DNA of 64,000 nucleotides from Tolypothrix campylonemoides VB511288 (GCA_000828075.3 JXCB02000044.1:169106-233105), one strand, 5' to 3'. Positions 40,827 through 50,400 are shown, counted from the first letter of the stretch. Numbers and translations are program-made. The notes: generated by a model not told the origin, from the sequence alone.

Positions 40827-42077
40827 ATGTTTGGTCACTTTCGTTGGCAATCTGGATGTGCTGCATTCATGGCTTTGGGCATAACAGCAGGTACTATCGC
40901 ACCTCTAGTGACACCTACAGCTTCTTTCGCCCAAACAACTTTTACAGACGTTCAATCCAACTATTGGGCAGCAGAGTTTATTCAACAACTGGCACAACGG
41001 GGTATTATCGCTGGATTTCCAGATGGTAGCTTCCGCCCAGAACAGCCAGTCACACGCGCTCAATTTGCTGCCATGATTGGCAAAGCTTTCCAAAAAGCGC
41101 CAGAACGGCAGGCAGTCAGATTTTACGATGTACCAAGCAACTATTGGGCATCGAGTGCGATTCAGGATGCATATACCACTGGTTTCTTGTCTGGATATCC
41201 TGGCAATCGTTTCGAGCCTAATCAAAATATTCCCCGCGAGCAGGTTTTAGTTTCCCTGGCTAACGGTTTAAAATACAACGCTAACGGTAACGCCGAAAGC
41301 AACCTGCAATATTACAACGATTCTAATAACATCTCTGGCTATGCTCGTAGTCCAATTGCTGCGGCTACAGAAAAACAAATTGTCGTGAATTATCCTAATG
41401 TTAAATTCCTAAATCCCCAAGCAACTGCAACTCGCGCACAAGTAGCAGCCTTTGTCTACCAAGCACTGGTTAGCTCTGGTCAAGTGGCAGCAATTAACTC
41501 GCCCTACGTTGTCGCTCTTGGTGAACCGACTCCATCAAAACCAGTAGCGGTGACAATTCCTGAAGGTACTGTGATTCCTATAAAGTATGAAAAAGCAGAA
41601 AAAATTCTCGTGACTAAGGATGAAACAGCACCTCTAACCCTCACCGTCTCACAAAACGTGATTACTGATAAAGGAACTGTAGTCATTCCGACTGGGAGTC
41701 GGGTAGTTGGTGAACTGCGTCCCGCCAAAGACAAGGGCGGTTCTCAATTCATCGCCCAAAAACTCATCTTAACCAATGGTCAGGAGTATCCAATCAACGC
41801 GACTTCGGAAGTGATTACTAAGACCGAAACTGTCAAAAAGGGCATCAATACAAAAACAATTCTCAGGAATACCGCACTTGGTGCAGGTGCTGCAGCAGCG
41901 GTATCTGTTGTAACTGGCGATCGCGCTATTGCTGCAGAAGAAATTCTGGGCGGCGCTACTATTGGTGGATTGATTGGTCTGTTCTTTGGTAAGCAGAGTG
42001 TGGACTTAATCGCCATTGCTCCAAACACCGACTTACAAATGACCATCGGTCAGAACTTTCAGGTTTCCTTGAAATAA
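40827..42077 (+). CDS. SLH-domain surface protein
   Basis: 416 residues from ATG 40827 (MFGHFRWQSGCAAFMALGIT); a TTG six codons upstream precedes the GAGTGAGG ribosome site and is rejected. A signal peptide ends near SFAQ. Three S-layer-homology repeats follow, e.g. FTDVQSNYWAAEFIQQLAQR with GIIAGFPDGSFRPEQPVTRA, then YDVPSNYWASSAIQDAYTTG. SLH domains bind peptidoglycan-linked polysaccharide. The C-terminal half repeats the domain of the protein at 38841 (DETAPLTLTVSQNVITDKGT; INATSEVITKTETVKKG). It is probably periplasmic or outer-envelope anchored. Confidence 0.88.
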   Translation: MFGHFRWQSGCAAFMALGITAGTIAPLVTPTASFAQTTFTDVQSNYWAAEFIQQLAQRGIIAGFPDGSFRPEQPVTRAQFAAMIGKAFQKAPERQAVRFYDVPSNYWASSAIQDAYTTGFLSGYPGNRFEPNQNIPREQVLVSLANGLKYNANGNAESNLQYYNDSNNISGYARSPIAAATEKQIVVNYPNVKFLNPQATATRAQVAAFVYQALVSSGQVAAINSPYVVALGEPTPSKPVAVTIPEGTVIPIKYEKAEKILVTKDETAPLTLTVSQNVITDKGTVVIPTGSRVVGELRPAKDKGGSQFIAQKLILTNGQEYPINATSEVITKTETVKKGINTKTILRNTALGAGAAAAVSVVTGDRAIAAEEILGGATIGGLIGLFFGKQSVDLIAIAPNTDLQMTIGQNFQVSLK

Positions 42078-42089
42078 AAGATATTCTTG

Positions 42090-42145
42090 ATTCTTCAGTC
42101 TTAATTCTTCACTCTTAATTCTTCAGTGTTGATTCTTCTGTCTTC
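42090..42145. repeat. 14-bp tandem repeat across the end of the histidine kinase gene
   Basis: Four units of ATTCTTCAGTCTTA with few differences (42090, 42104, 42118, 42132). Units 3-4 encode the last ten codons of the kinase (EESTLKN end) on the minus strand and units 1-2 lie past its stop. Copy-number change would add or remove C-terminal residues. Confidence 0.85.
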
Positions 42146-43560
42146 ACTTTGGGTAACCAAATAATAAACGTCGTTCCTGGTGCATCGGGTGATGTAATAA
42201 GCGAGGTCACAGCAGGGCTGAAAACTTCTATTTCGCCCTGCATTTGCTCTATAAGCTGTTTGGCAATTGATAATCCTAATCCCGTCCCTGGAATTTCCGT
42301 TTGAGCTTGCACACCTCGGTAATGTCGCTCTCCAAGATGCTCTAAATCTTGTGTTGGAATGCCAGGACCTGTGTCGCTGATGGCAATTCCCTGAAAATTA
42401 CCTTTTTCTTGCCCCACCTGAATGAAAACTTTACCACCAGTAGGGGTATATTTTAAAGCATTGTCAAGAATATTGCTTAATACCTCTCGTAATGCTTTGA
42501 GGTTGGCGCGTACCAGAGGTAAGTTAGGAGGAATTTCAGATATGAGTTGCAAATTTCGCTCTTGAGCGATCGCTTTAGCTGACACTAACAATGGTTCTAA
42601 TATTTCGAGTACAGAACAGTTAACTTCTTTTTCTCCTGTACCAGGTAACAAAAGCGGTGCTTTCGCGTCTTTCTGCACGTTTACTTCTACAAAAACTTCT
42701 TTTTGAGGGAGCGCCAGTGGTCCTAAATCTTCTGCTGTCAAGTCAATAACTTCATCAAACTGTTGCAACAATTCTTTGAGGCGATCGCTTTCCCGCACAA
42801 TACTAGTTGCTACCTCTCGGTTAGCATCTCCTAGTCGCATTCGCTTCAGCAATAGTTTACCAAAAGTTTGCAATGCTGTTAACGGGTTGCGAAGTTGGTG
42901 CAATAAATTATCCAGTAAATCCTGCTGCTTTTCTTGGAGAATTTGTTGTTGCTGCAACTGCTGATGCAGCCATGCTCGACGCTGATCCAAAACACAGGCA
43001 AGCAATAGCGTTTGAGCAATCCGTTTTATTTCACTTCTTTCTTGTTCATTCCATGCTCGGTCTTCCCTGACTGTGACGAGCAACCCTATCATCACATCCT
43101 CATGGACAAGAGGTAAAACAATTTGGTCACCTCTTAGTAAATATTCCTCTATTGAATAAGGTGATCCTGCATCTCCTGTTCCAGTTTCTCGCGATCGGGC
43201 TGGAAATTCCTCTGCTGGTTTCAATAATCTCCGGTTAGAACGGTTGTTTTTCGGGTTGAACACATCGCCCATACGAGAACGCCCTGTTCTATCCAAGGTA
43301 GCGTCCTCTCCTGTGTACGAATCCCAATTCTTTTTGGAAATAGGTATTGACATCGGCAATACCAAAGCATTGGCTCTTTGCTGTTCTACTGCCGTTTCTG
43401 GGTAAACCACCACAGGAATGAGTTTTGCTTCATTTGTCGAAGCTTCTATCAATTCTTGCGTCAAATAGACAACGCTCAAAGATGCTTCCAGCCCTTGGGC
43501 TAAGAGTGCCAATTGCTCTCGGCATAGAGCAACAAACTCAGAACTGGCAGACATTAACAT
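42115..43560 (-). CDS. GAF-domain sensor histidine kinase
   Basis: 481 residues. The N-terminal 200 residues form a GAF-like sensory region (YSIEEYLLRGDQIVLPLVHE, then IGLLVTVREDRAWNEQERSE). The dimerisation helix has LLDNLLHQLRNPLTALQTFG with the phospho-accepting His. The ATPase part has NILDNALKYTPTGGKVFI (N box), ISDTGPGIP (G1) and GTGLGLSIAKQLIEQM (G2). It is soluble, without membrane helices, so it senses a cytoplasmic cue. No response regulator is adjacent. The last codons lie in a tandem repeat. Confidence 0.92.
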   Translation of the reverse strand: MLMSASSEFVALCREQLALLAQGLEASLSVVYLTQELIEASTNEAKLIPVVVYPETAVEQQRANALVLPMSIPISKKNWDSYTGEDATLDRTGRSRMGDVFNPKNNRSNRRLLKPAEEFPARSRETGTGDAGSPYSIEEYLLRGDQIVLPLVHEDVMIGLLVTVREDRAWNEQERSEIKRIAQTLLLACVLDQRRAWLHQQLQQQQILQEKQQDLLDNLLHQLRNPLTALQTFGKLLLKRMRLGDANREVATSIVRESDRLKELLQQFDEVIDLTAEDLGPLALPQKEVFVEVNVQKDAKAPLLLPGTGEKEVNCSVLEILEPLLVSAKAIAQERNLQLISEIPPNLPLVRANLKALREVLSNILDNALKYTPTGGKVFIQVGQEKGNFQGIAISDTGPGIPTQDLEHLGERHYRGVQAQTEIPGTGLGLSIAKQLIEQMQGEIEVFSPAVTSLITSPDAPGTTFIIWLPKVKTEESTLKN

Positions 43561-43836
43561 TTCAAGAGCCCTTTTTAATATGACATGACTATACGGACGA
43601 CAACAAACAGGAGTTGGCTTGTTCTATTTAACAAAGCTTAACTGAAGAAAGCAACTAACGATTCGTTCCAAGGAATTATATTGTTCGCTACTTCTAATTT
43701 TTCTTTTAAAAAACAAATTATCTTTCTTGTATCAAAAGGTTAACAACTCTTGTATTTTTGAACTAGAACTTTTATAATTACGACGGATTTTGTAGCTATC
43801 ACTACAATCTATTGCTTGTAAGAGGAGGACAGAACG

Positions 43837-44154
43837 TTGGCAAGGAGACGCAAGAGGAAGAGCCGTCGTCGCCAAGAAGGGCGCCGAATTTTAGAACACG
43901 TGCCTCAATTTAGCATCGAAAGCGGCGAAGATAAGCCTGTAACAGCAGCTAGAAAATTCATTCAAGCTGAAGGAATTTTGCCACCCGCGTTGCTACTTGT
44001 AAAGCGAAATGAACACACAACAGACCGTTATTTTTGGGCTGAAAAGGGGCTGTTTGGTGCTCAATATGTTGAAGAGAACCACTTTTTATTCCCTAGCTTG
44101 AGATTGCTTGAAGGTTCCCCTAATCAGGAGCCACTAGCTGTTGCTAGTCGATAA
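43837..44154 (+). CDS. DUF3155 family protein
   Basis: 105 residues starting at TTG 43837 with AGAGGAGG 8-9 nt upstream, which fixes the unusual start. The first 20 residues are strongly basic (ARRRKRKSRRRQEGRRILE). The rest (TAARKFIQAEGILPPALLLV, RYFWAEKGLFGAQYVEENHF) matches the small cyanobacterial DUF3155 family as I know it. The basic head suggests RNA or DNA binding; this is inference. A 680-bp gene-free stretch follows. Confidence 0.8.
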   Translation: MARRRKRKSRRRQEGRRILEHVPQFSIESGEDKPVTAARKFIQAEGILPPALLLVKRNEHTTDRYFWAEKGLFGAQYVEENHFLFPSLRLLEGSPNQEPLAVASR

Positions 44155-44414
44155 ACTAACAATGGTTATCATAAAGTTTGAGTTTGGCTTATGACAACCA
44201 TTAACTGACAAAATTGCTAGGTTTTTTCAAAGTTTCATTTTTTTTTAACGATGCAGTTCACTTGCCAGTGTTAGCTTAGCGATTTTGGCTTACCCTATCA
44301 ACTTCAATCAAACCTTGTGTTTGTATCAGTTGATTATAAGTGTCAGAACGTATAAGGGAGTGAGGATAGAGCGATCCGGTTTTGAGCAAAGCTTCTTGCT
44401 GCTCTTTCAAGCGA

Positions 44415-44451
44415 TATAGCTTTTCTCGACAAGTTGTCGAGAAAAGCTATA
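44415..44451. repeat. 37-bp perfect palindrome
   Basis: TATAGCTTTTCTCGACAA and its exact reverse complement flank a single G. No T-run follows on either strand, so it is not a standard terminator. Near-zero loop length favours a cruciform, or an operator, over an RNA hairpin. Confidence 0.9.
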
Positions 44452-44665
44452 CAGCAGGACTCGTTTTACCTCCTCTCTCTATTCCATTTTTTTAAATTCA
44501 AAAGTGGCTTATTGTGTGTCGCGTGCGAGTCATACCATGTTCGGTTAATCTTCGGTTAATCAATTGTCAATCACAAGCATTGCGTGCCTCCTAGGTTCGA
44601 GCTACGCTCAGAGCGTAGCGTACGCTTCAGTGGTTAGAATTTTCTTGATGCGACTTACCCTACTC

Positions 44666-44701
44666 TTTCTTGAAATTTTTCTTGAAATTTTTCTTGAAAC
44701 C
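44666..44701. repeat. 12-bp tandem repeat, three units
   Basis: TTTCTTGAAATT twice, then TTTCTTGAAACC, in direct succession. Non-coding and too short and unspaced to be CRISPR. Confidence 0.85.
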
Positions 44702-44831
44702 CGGTTTGGAGTCTACGCTTCACAAACCCTTCACTCAGCATCACACCACATCCTGATTGTCATAGTATGATAATGCAAGACAAGGTGCAGGCAATAAACT
44801 GAAATTGCCTGTTTGAGTCAAAGAATAACAA

Positions 44832-45359
44832 CTATTCAGAAATTTTTAATCCCAAAGCTCTGCGTAACTCAATAAGTTCGTCTCGATGGGCAGTTACAGT
44901 GATTTTACTTGGATGTTGGTCGCCTTCGGTTGCTTCCACCTTCAGCGACACTTTCTCTAGTTTTCCAGCTTTTTTCCAATAAAAAACACCACTCAAAGGC
45001 GACAGCAGCACCAGCCCAAGAAAAATTGTACTAAGTTTGGGAAAAAGTAGTGACAAAACTAGTGATAAACAAAGAAGACCCGCAGCCGCTAAAACTGTTA
45101 AAAAGACAGCTAAAAACCAGCTAGGTTGAACAAAGCCTTCAAAAGTCACTTGGTTTTGTTTCGGGTCTACCGCTGCTACTCGGTAAGACCGTGTTTGAAA
45201 ATACTCCCTTAATTGAGGCATTAGAGTAGCTTCGTCTTGCTCGCAAACCAGCTTTTCTGTTTCTGTACGGTCTTTGGTAGAGGCACGAATAAAGAAAAAT
45301 AGCCCGACCGATAATAAAAAAGTGAGCAGCAACGTCGATGGTAGAGTAGCAGTATCCAT
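44832..45359 (-). CDS. CCB1-like cofactor assembly of complex C subunit B
   Basis: 175 residues. An N-terminal membrane helix (STLLLTFLLSVGLFFFIRAS), a soluble segment (LREYFQTRSYRVAAVDPKQN, QVTFEGFVQPSWFLAV), then two more helices (LTVLAAAGLLCLSLVLSLLF; IFLGLVLLSPLSGVFYWKKA) and a beta-rich tail ending ITVTAHRDELIELRRAL. This matches the cyanobacterial/chloroplast CCB1 family, which helps attach heme c(i) covalently to cytochrome b6. The name is from memory of the family and not from a search. It lies 56 bp downstream of a PadR gene on the same strand. Confidence 0.65.
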   Translation of the reverse strand: MDTATLPSTLLLTFLLSVGLFFFIRASTKDRTETEKLVCEQDEATLMPQLREYFQTRSYRVAAVDPKQNQVTFEGFVQPSWFLAVFLTVLAAAGLLCLSLVLSLLFPKLSTIFLGLVLLSPLSGVFYWKKAGKLEKVSLKVEATEGDQHPSKITVTAHRDELIELRRALGLKISE

Positions 45360-45415
45360 AAACTAAATTATGAGTATTTTACAGGAGGTGACTTATTCAT
45401 TATTTAATGAGAACG

Positions 45416-45763
45416 CTAATTTTTTCTCCCGCTTATGTAGTGTTGCCACAAACGAGCTAAATCCTCTGCTTGAAATTGCCATTCTGGAGACACTTGGTAC
45501 ATGCGCCTAGGACGTCCGCGTCCTTCCAGTTTCTTCCAATACCCAGTGATTGCCTTCTGGTCTTCGAGAAATTTAATCGCACTATAAAGTACGGTATCCG
45601 AAAGCCGATAGGTTGGATGTTCAGTTTCCAAGCGTTGGATCAACTCCGTTCCATAGGATTCGCCTTGTACCAAAACATACAAGATATAACAAACAGCGAG
45701 TTCCTGACAAAGGTAAGTTGGCGGAGGATTTTCAAAAAAGTGATATATATCCTCAAGTTTCAT
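45416..45763 (-). CDS. PadR-like winged-helix regulator
   Basis: 115 residues. LAVCYILYVLVQGESYGTEL, IQRLETEHPTYRLSDTVLYS, AIKFLEDQKAITGYWKKLEG and RGRPRRMYQVS form the PadR winged helix with the typical G-R-P-R-R-x-Y wing. The first 20 residues (MKLEDIYHFFENPPPTYLCQ) are a cyanobacterial extension. It probably shares a transcript with the CCB1-like gene downstream and could control it; ligand unknown. Confidence 0.85.
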   Translation of the reverse strand: MKLEDIYHFFENPPPTYLCQELAVCYILYVLVQGESYGTELIQRLETEHPTYRLSDTVLYSAIKFLEDQKAITGYWKKLEGRGRPRRMYQVSPEWQFQAEDLARLWQHYISGRKN

Positions 45764-46318
45764 GGTTAGTGAATGGCTAAAAAATGCCTAAGGGTTGAGC
45801 ATACAATCCACGGAAATCGTATAAAATACTACTCAATTAAGATTAGTATTTAGCCTTCCTTAGGCTGGATCACCAAGGGGTAAGAATGACATGAGACAAA
45901 TTCCACGATTAGTCAGCGTGGAACTGATGCACCAACCTTAGGGATACAAAAATTTGCACCCCTACCCAAGCTTCTGAGATCATATTGAGGAGCGATTTGA
46001 CAACGGCTATGCCACAGTCTTTAGTGTCAAGTTATGCCAAGGGCGTAAAAACTGCTTAAGCATAAAATGCCGTCTAAGCAATTTTAAAGGTAAAATGCTG
46101 TATTTATGTAGAACTTAATCAAAACTTTGCTCGACAGTAAATATCCTAGGGTCTTTGCTTAAAGATTAGACAAAATATCATGTTTCATTTTCAGCTTTAG
46201 GAATAGCGAACACAACCAAAAAAGTATTCATTACGGAATTTATCTACTAGAAATACTCCCGTCCTGTTTGCTAAGTGTGATAGTAAATTTATCAAACCCC
46301 AGCACATTGGTGATCAGT
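45764..46318. other. gene-free stretch, nothing recognised
   Basis: Between the divergent PadR and DUF3611 genes. Mixed sequence with stops in all frames and no clear repeats, hairpins or tRNA. The two promoters must lie here but I could not place them. Confidence 0.45.
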
Positions 46319-46888
46319 ATGTCAGAATCCTCTTCACTCCGAGCAATCGCCCAAGCGTTTCGCCTCACAGGTTGGATTAGCTTTTGGATTCAGTTAGTGC
46401 TAGGTGTTGTTTCTGGGGGGATTTTGCTGTTTGCCGTCTTTAGTCAGAGATCTGGCAACACTAGTAATAATCCAGGAACTGGGTTCGGTGCCTTTTTTGC
46501 ACTTGCTGGGCTGATTGCTTTGGGAGTGGGCATTTATTTAGCTTTCCGTTACACCAGGCTTGGTAATCGGCTCGAATCGTCCAATCCTAACAACCGCCCG
46601 CGCAAAGTCGAAACTGTTCAAGTCGTACGCTTTGCGGTTATGGTGCATTTGGTGGGAATGCTGTTGACTTTGTTAGGGGCGCAAGCGATTGTTGGCATCC
46701 TGCTTACAAAGTCATTGACTGTACCGCAATTTGGTGCTGGAGTTTACACCCAAATTGACCCTAGCCGCATTATCCAATCGTTGGATATTTTCGTCGTGCA
46801 GGCAAACACTAATACGGTTTCAGCACATTTTGCTGGGCTTGTTGCGTCCATTTGGCTACTGTATCGCATTTCCAAACCCCAGTCTTAG
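46319..46888 (+). CDS. DUF3611 family membrane protein
   Basis: 189 residues from ATG 46319 (MSESSSLRAIAQAFRLTGWI); an upstream in-frame start at 46268 has no ribosome site. Four hydrophobic segments: FWIQLVLGVVSGGILLFAVF, FGAFFALAGLIALGVGIYLAF, VMVHLVGMLLTLLGAQAIVG and FAGLVASIWLLYRIS. RYTRLGNRLESSNPNNRPRK is the cytoplasmic loop typical of the family, which also occurs in chloroplasts. Function unknown; likely in the plasma or thylakoid membrane. Confidence 0.8.
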   Translation: MSESSSLRAIAQAFRLTGWISFWIQLVLGVVSGGILLFAVFSQRSGNTSNNPGTGFGAFFALAGLIALGVGIYLAFRYTRLGNRLESSNPNNRPRKVETVQVVRFAVMVHLVGMLLTLLGAQAIVGILLTKSLTVPQFGAGVYTQIDPSRIIQSLDIFVVQANTNTVSAHFAGLVASIWLLYRISKPQS

Positions 46889-47157
46889 CGTAATTCTTAA
46901 TTGGTAATTTGTTATTTGCTGCAGACTGCTTTTATCAGGAACTAGTACAATTCGTCAGATGGCAGAAGGTTAAAAACGCTAGCCAGGTTATTAGTAACAG
47001 ATTAAACTTTTAGTGCATTTGTCAATATACCCAATGGGTGAAAGTTATGCAACCTTTGCCTCTTCATTGACTTTTGCACTTGTCACTAGCCCGAAGTACT
47101 ATATTTTGATGTGTTAACTGTAAAGAAAATCCGCAGGCTAGGGACTAGGACAAATCT

Positions 47158-48438
47158 GTGCTGGATATTAAGCTAATACGAGAAAATCCGCAATTGGTTC
47201 AGGAACGGTTGAATACTCGTGGCGGAAACTACGACATTCAGCCGCTTCTAGAGTTAGATAAACAGCAACGCGAATTGGAAGCGAAGCGAAATCAACTCCA
47301 AGCACGCAGTAACGAAATTGCTAAATTAATTCCTGAAAAGATAAAAGCTGGTTCCAACCCCAAAGGACCAGAAATTCAAGCTTTGCGGGATGAAGGGAGT
47401 TCTGTGAAAGCAGAAATTGGGAAACTGGAACCCCAAGAGAAAGAACTCTCAGCCAAAATCGAAGAACTTTTACTCACACTTCCCAACTTGCCAAGTGACT
47501 CCACACCTGTTGGTAAGAGTGAGGAAGATAACGTAGAAGTCCGCCGTTGGGGTGATGAGTACATTCCTCAAAACCCAAACATTATTCCTCACTGGGAAAT
47601 TGGCGAAAAGTTGGGTCTTCTCAACGTTGAGCGAGCTGTGAAAGTCGCACAAAGTCGCTTTGTGACCCTCATAGGCGCTGGTGCAAAGCTAGAAAGAGCA
47701 TTAATCCAATTTATGCTTGATCGCCAGATAGAAGCAGGGTATGTAGAAGTCATTCCCCCATTTTTGATTAATACCGAGTCTATGACAGCCACGGGTCAGC
47801 TGCCCAAGTTTGCTGAAGAAAGTTTTAAATGCGCGGCTGATGATTTGTGGCTTGCGCCTACGGCGGAAGTTCCCGTAACCAACCTCTATCGTGGTGAAAC
47901 TCTCAATTTGGAAGAGTTGCCGATCTACCATTGTGCTTATACTCCCTGTTTTCGTCGGGAAGCTGGGAGTTATGGACGCGATATGCGGGGACTGATTCGA
48001 CTGCATCAATTTAACAAAGTTGAACTCGTGAAATTTGTCCATCCGAGTACTTCTAGTGAGGAACTGGAAAAATTGGTAGGTAATGCAGAAGCAATTTTAC
48101 AAGCGTTGCAGCTGCCTTACCGAGTCGTAGCCTTATGTACTGGGGATATAGGATTTCATTCTGCCAAAACTTATGACTTAGAAGTCTGGCTTCCCTCTTC
48201 TGGCAAATACCGGGAAATTTCCAGCTGTTCCAATTTTATGGATTACCAAGCGCGCCGGGGTCAAATTCGCTTTAAAGAAAGCGGTAAGAAGGGAACCCAG
48301 TTCGTGCATACCCTTAATGGTTCTGGGTTAGCTGCGGGACGTACAATGGCAGCGATTTTGGAAAACTATCAACAAGAGGATGGAACCGTACGCATACCAG
48401 AAGCCCTGCAACCTTATATAGGACGTGAAGTGCTGTGA
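47158..48438 (+). CDS. serS: seryl-tRNA synthetase
   Basis: 426 residues from a GTG ([20 protein letters not shown]). The N-terminal coiled-coil arm ([20 protein letters not shown]) binds the long variable arm of tRNA-Ser. Class II motifs: motif 2 around [20 protein letters not shown] and motif 3 [18 protein letters not shown]. The serine pocket TAEVPVTN is present. It charges tRNA-Ser in the cytosol. Full length. A hairpin at 48451 follows the stop. Confidence 0.97.
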   Translation: MLDIKLIRENPQLVQERLNTRGGNYDIQPLLELDKQQRELEAKRNQLQARSNEIAKLIPEKIKAGSNPKGPEIQALRDEGSSVKAEIGKLEPQEKELSAKIEELLLTLPNLPSDSTPVGKSEEDNVEVRRWGDEYIPQNPNIIPHWEIGEKLGLLNVERAVKVAQSRFVTLIGAGAKLERALIQFMLDRQIEAGYVEVIPPFLINTESMTATGQLPKFAEESFKCAADDLWLAPTAEVPVTNLYRGETLNLEELPIYHCAYTPCFRREAGSYGRDMRGLIRLHQFNKVELVKFVHPSTSSEELEKLVGNAEAILQALQLPYRVVALCTGDIGFHSAKTYDLEVWLPSSGKYREISSCSNFMDYQARRGQIRFKESGKKGTQFVHTLNGSGLAAGRTMAAILENYQQEDGTVRIPEALQPYIGREVL

Positions 48439-48450
48439 TGTAGGTTGATT

Positions 48451-48483
48451 TGTAGAGACGCTTTCATTCAGCGCGTCTCTACA
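48451..48483. repeat. GTAGAGACGC hairpin after serS
   Basis: TGTAGAGACGC and GCGTCTCTACA form an 11-bp stem with an 11-nt loop, 12 bp after the stop of serS. This is a widespread cyanobacterial repeat unit; a similar GTAGAGACG unit lies inside the MITE at 12333. Only a short T stretch follows, so a terminator role is possible but weak. Confidence 0.65.
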
Positions 48484-48604
48484 TTTGCAGCTAACTCTTT
48501 CTTAAGAATTACCGAAAAAGCTAGAAAATCAGCACACCAGACCAGTGGTAGACTGGGACACATTTTAAAATGAAAAAGTATAGCTGAATAAGTTCACTCA
48601 TTCT

Positions 48605-49708
48605 ATGTCAGTTTTTGCGCCTTTAGCAGCGATCGCAGTCTTGGCTGTTCTGATCCTGGTACACGAGTTTGGACATTTTATTGCCGCAAGGTCCCAGGGG
48701 ATTTACGTCAATCGTTTTTCTCTGGGCTTTGGTCCGGTTATCTGGAAATATCAAGGAGCGCAAACTGAATACGCTATCCGAGCTTTTCCTCTGGGTGGTT
48801 TTGTCGGTTTTCCTGACGATGACCCAGATAGCAATATTCCAGCCAATGACCCGAATCTTTTGCGTAACCGCCCTATTTTAGATCGGGCGATTGTCATTAG
48901 TGCGGGAGTGATAGCGAATTTAATATTTGCCTACTTCCTTTTAGTAACCCAGGTTAGTTTTGTTGGTATACCACAACCAAGCCAACCCCAACCAGGAGTT
49001 TTGATCCAACAGCTAGCGCCAAATGTAAGTTCTGTCGCAGCCAAAGCAGGAATTCAGAAAGGAGATGTCATCCTAGCAGCTAATCAAAGACAATTTGGGG
49101 CATCGCAGCAAGAGTTAGAGGCTTTAAGGGAAATAATTAAAACGAATCCAAATAAGCCAATTCAACTAGAAATTGCGCGTGATGACCAAAAGCTGTCTTT
49201 GACTGTAGTTCCTCAAGCGAACGCAAACGGTGAGGGTAGTATCGGCATTGGACTTGCTCCCAACGTCAAACTTGAGCGTCGTCGCGTGAGCAACCCCGTG
49301 GAAGCTTTCAAGATTGGCGCTAAGGAATTCCAGCGGATTGTCTCAATGACATTCCAAGGTTTTGGGCAATTAATCACGAACTTCGGCGAAACAGCTAACC
49401 AAGTTGCTGGTCCAGTGAGAATTGTGGAAATAGGTGCCAACATTGCCCAGAATGATACAGCTAGTTTGTTCTTCTTTGCCGCTTTGATCAGCATAAACTT
49501 GGCTGTGATCAATATTTTGCCTTTACCAGCTTTAGATGGAGGACAACTAGCTTTTCTGCTGATTGAAGGTTTGCGCGGTAAACCCTTACCTAATCGCGTT
49601 CAAGAAGGTGTCATGCAAACTGGTTTGGTGATACTTTTAGGGCTAGGGATTTTTCTTATACTCAAAGAAACTACCCAATTGGAGTGGGTGCAAAAATTAT
49701 TCCAGTGA
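48605..49708 (+). CDS. rseP: RseP/S2P-type intramembrane zinc metalloprotease
   Basis: 367 residues. HEFGHF in the first helix (residues 20-25) supplies the zinc-binding HExxH. AGVIANLIFAYFLL follows, then a single PDZ domain (VAAKAGIQKGDVILAANQRQ) and the third zinc ligand in LPLPALDGGQLAF. It cuts membrane-embedded regulators such as anti-sigma factors after an initial cleavage. Four hydrophobic segments. The 3' end overlaps nth as GTGA, so the two are co-translated. Confidence 0.94.
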   Translation: MSVFAPLAAIAVLAVLILVHEFGHFIAARSQGIYVNRFSLGFGPVIWKYQGAQTEYAIRAFPLGGFVGFPDDDPDSNIPANDPNLLRNRPILDRAIVISAGVIANLIFAYFLLVTQVSFVGIPQPSQPQPGVLIQQLAPNVSSVAAKAGIQKGDVILAANQRQFGASQQELEALREIIKTNPNKPIQLEIARDDQKLSLTVVPQANANGEGSIGIGLAPNVKLERRRVSNPVEAFKIGAKEFQRIVSMTFQGFGQLITNFGETANQVAGPVRIVEIGANIAQNDTASLFFFAALISINLAVINILPLPALDGGQLAFLLIEGLRGKPLPNRVQEGVMQTGLVILLGLGIFLILKETTQLEWVQKLFQ

Positions 49709-50400
49709 TTAGTACCCGCAAACGCTCATCTATAAAGCAACGGGCGCTAGAAATCCTAGTTCGCCTGAAACGCCTTTATCCAGATGCAACTTGCTCTTTA
49801 AACTACTCAACCCCAGTGCAGTTGCTGGTGGCTACGATTCTCTCCGCTCAGTGTACGGATGAACGAGTGAATCAAGTGACACCAGCCTTGTTTAGTAAGT
49901 TTCCGGATGCAGCGAGCCTAGCAAATGCTGATTTGACAGAGTTAGAAAACTTGGTTCGTTCCACCGGGTTTTACCGCAATAAGGCGAAGAATATTCAAGC
50001 AGCGTGTCGGATGATTGTCAATGAGTTTGGCGGTCATGTGCCAAAGCGGATGGAACAGCTGTTGCAGCTTCCTGGTGTGGCGCGCAAAACGGCAAATGTC
50101 GTCCTCGCTCATGCTTATGGAATTAATGCTGGGGTGACTGTTGATACTCATGTGAAGCGTTTAAGCCAGCGCTTGGGCTTAACTGAACACACAGACCCCA
50201 TCCGCATTGAGCGAGATTTGATGCTTCTATTACCTCAGCCAGACTGGGAAAATTGGTCAATTCGGCTGATTTATCATGGTCGGGCGATTTGTAAAGCGCG
50301 ATCGCCCGCTTGTGAAGCTTGTCAACTGGCTGAACTCTGTCCTTCTGCTTTTAACGTGCCACAAGTGAGTGTGAAGGCAAAAGTTGAGGAAAGCCCTTAG
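49705..50400 (+). CDS. nth: endonuclease III
   Basis: 231 residues if translation starts at GTG 49705, which overlaps the rseP stop (GTGA); a GTG at 49684 would add seven residues deeper in rseP. Helix-hairpin-helix LPGVARKTANVVL carries the catalytic Lys, TVDTHVKRL the catalytic Asp, and CKARSPACEACQLAELC (C-x6-C-x2-C-x5-C) the 4Fe-4S cluster. It removes oxidised pyrimidines and nicks abasic sites in base excision repair. Confidence 0.95.
   Translation: MISTRKRSSIKQRALEILVRLKRLYPDATCSLNYSTPVQLLVATILSAQCTDERVNQVTPALFSKFPDAASLANADLTELENLVRSTGFYRNKAKNIQAACRMIVNEFGGHVPKRMEQLLQLPGVARKTANVVLAHAYGINAGVTVDTHVKRLSQRLGLTEHTDPIRIERDLMLLLPQPDWENWSIRLIYHGRAICKARSPACEACQLAELCPSAFNVPQVSVKAKVEESP

Larger units (their letters stand above)
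44155..44831. other. gene-free stretch with a long palindrome and tandem repeats
   Basis: Holds the 37-bp palindrome at 44415, a CTACGCTCAGAGCGTAGCG dyad near 44600 and a 12-bp tandem repeat at 44666. No coherent gene; the small plus-strand frame over 44564-44770 is repeat-derived. Confidence 0.5.

Noticed and set aside
44415..44451. Long palindrome considered as an intrinsic terminator
   Set aside because: No T-run on either strand and a one-base centre; it is also far from the nearest gene end.
42090..44701. Tandem repeats considered as CRISPR
   Set aside because: Units of 14 and 12 bp without spacers; no Cas genes in the window.
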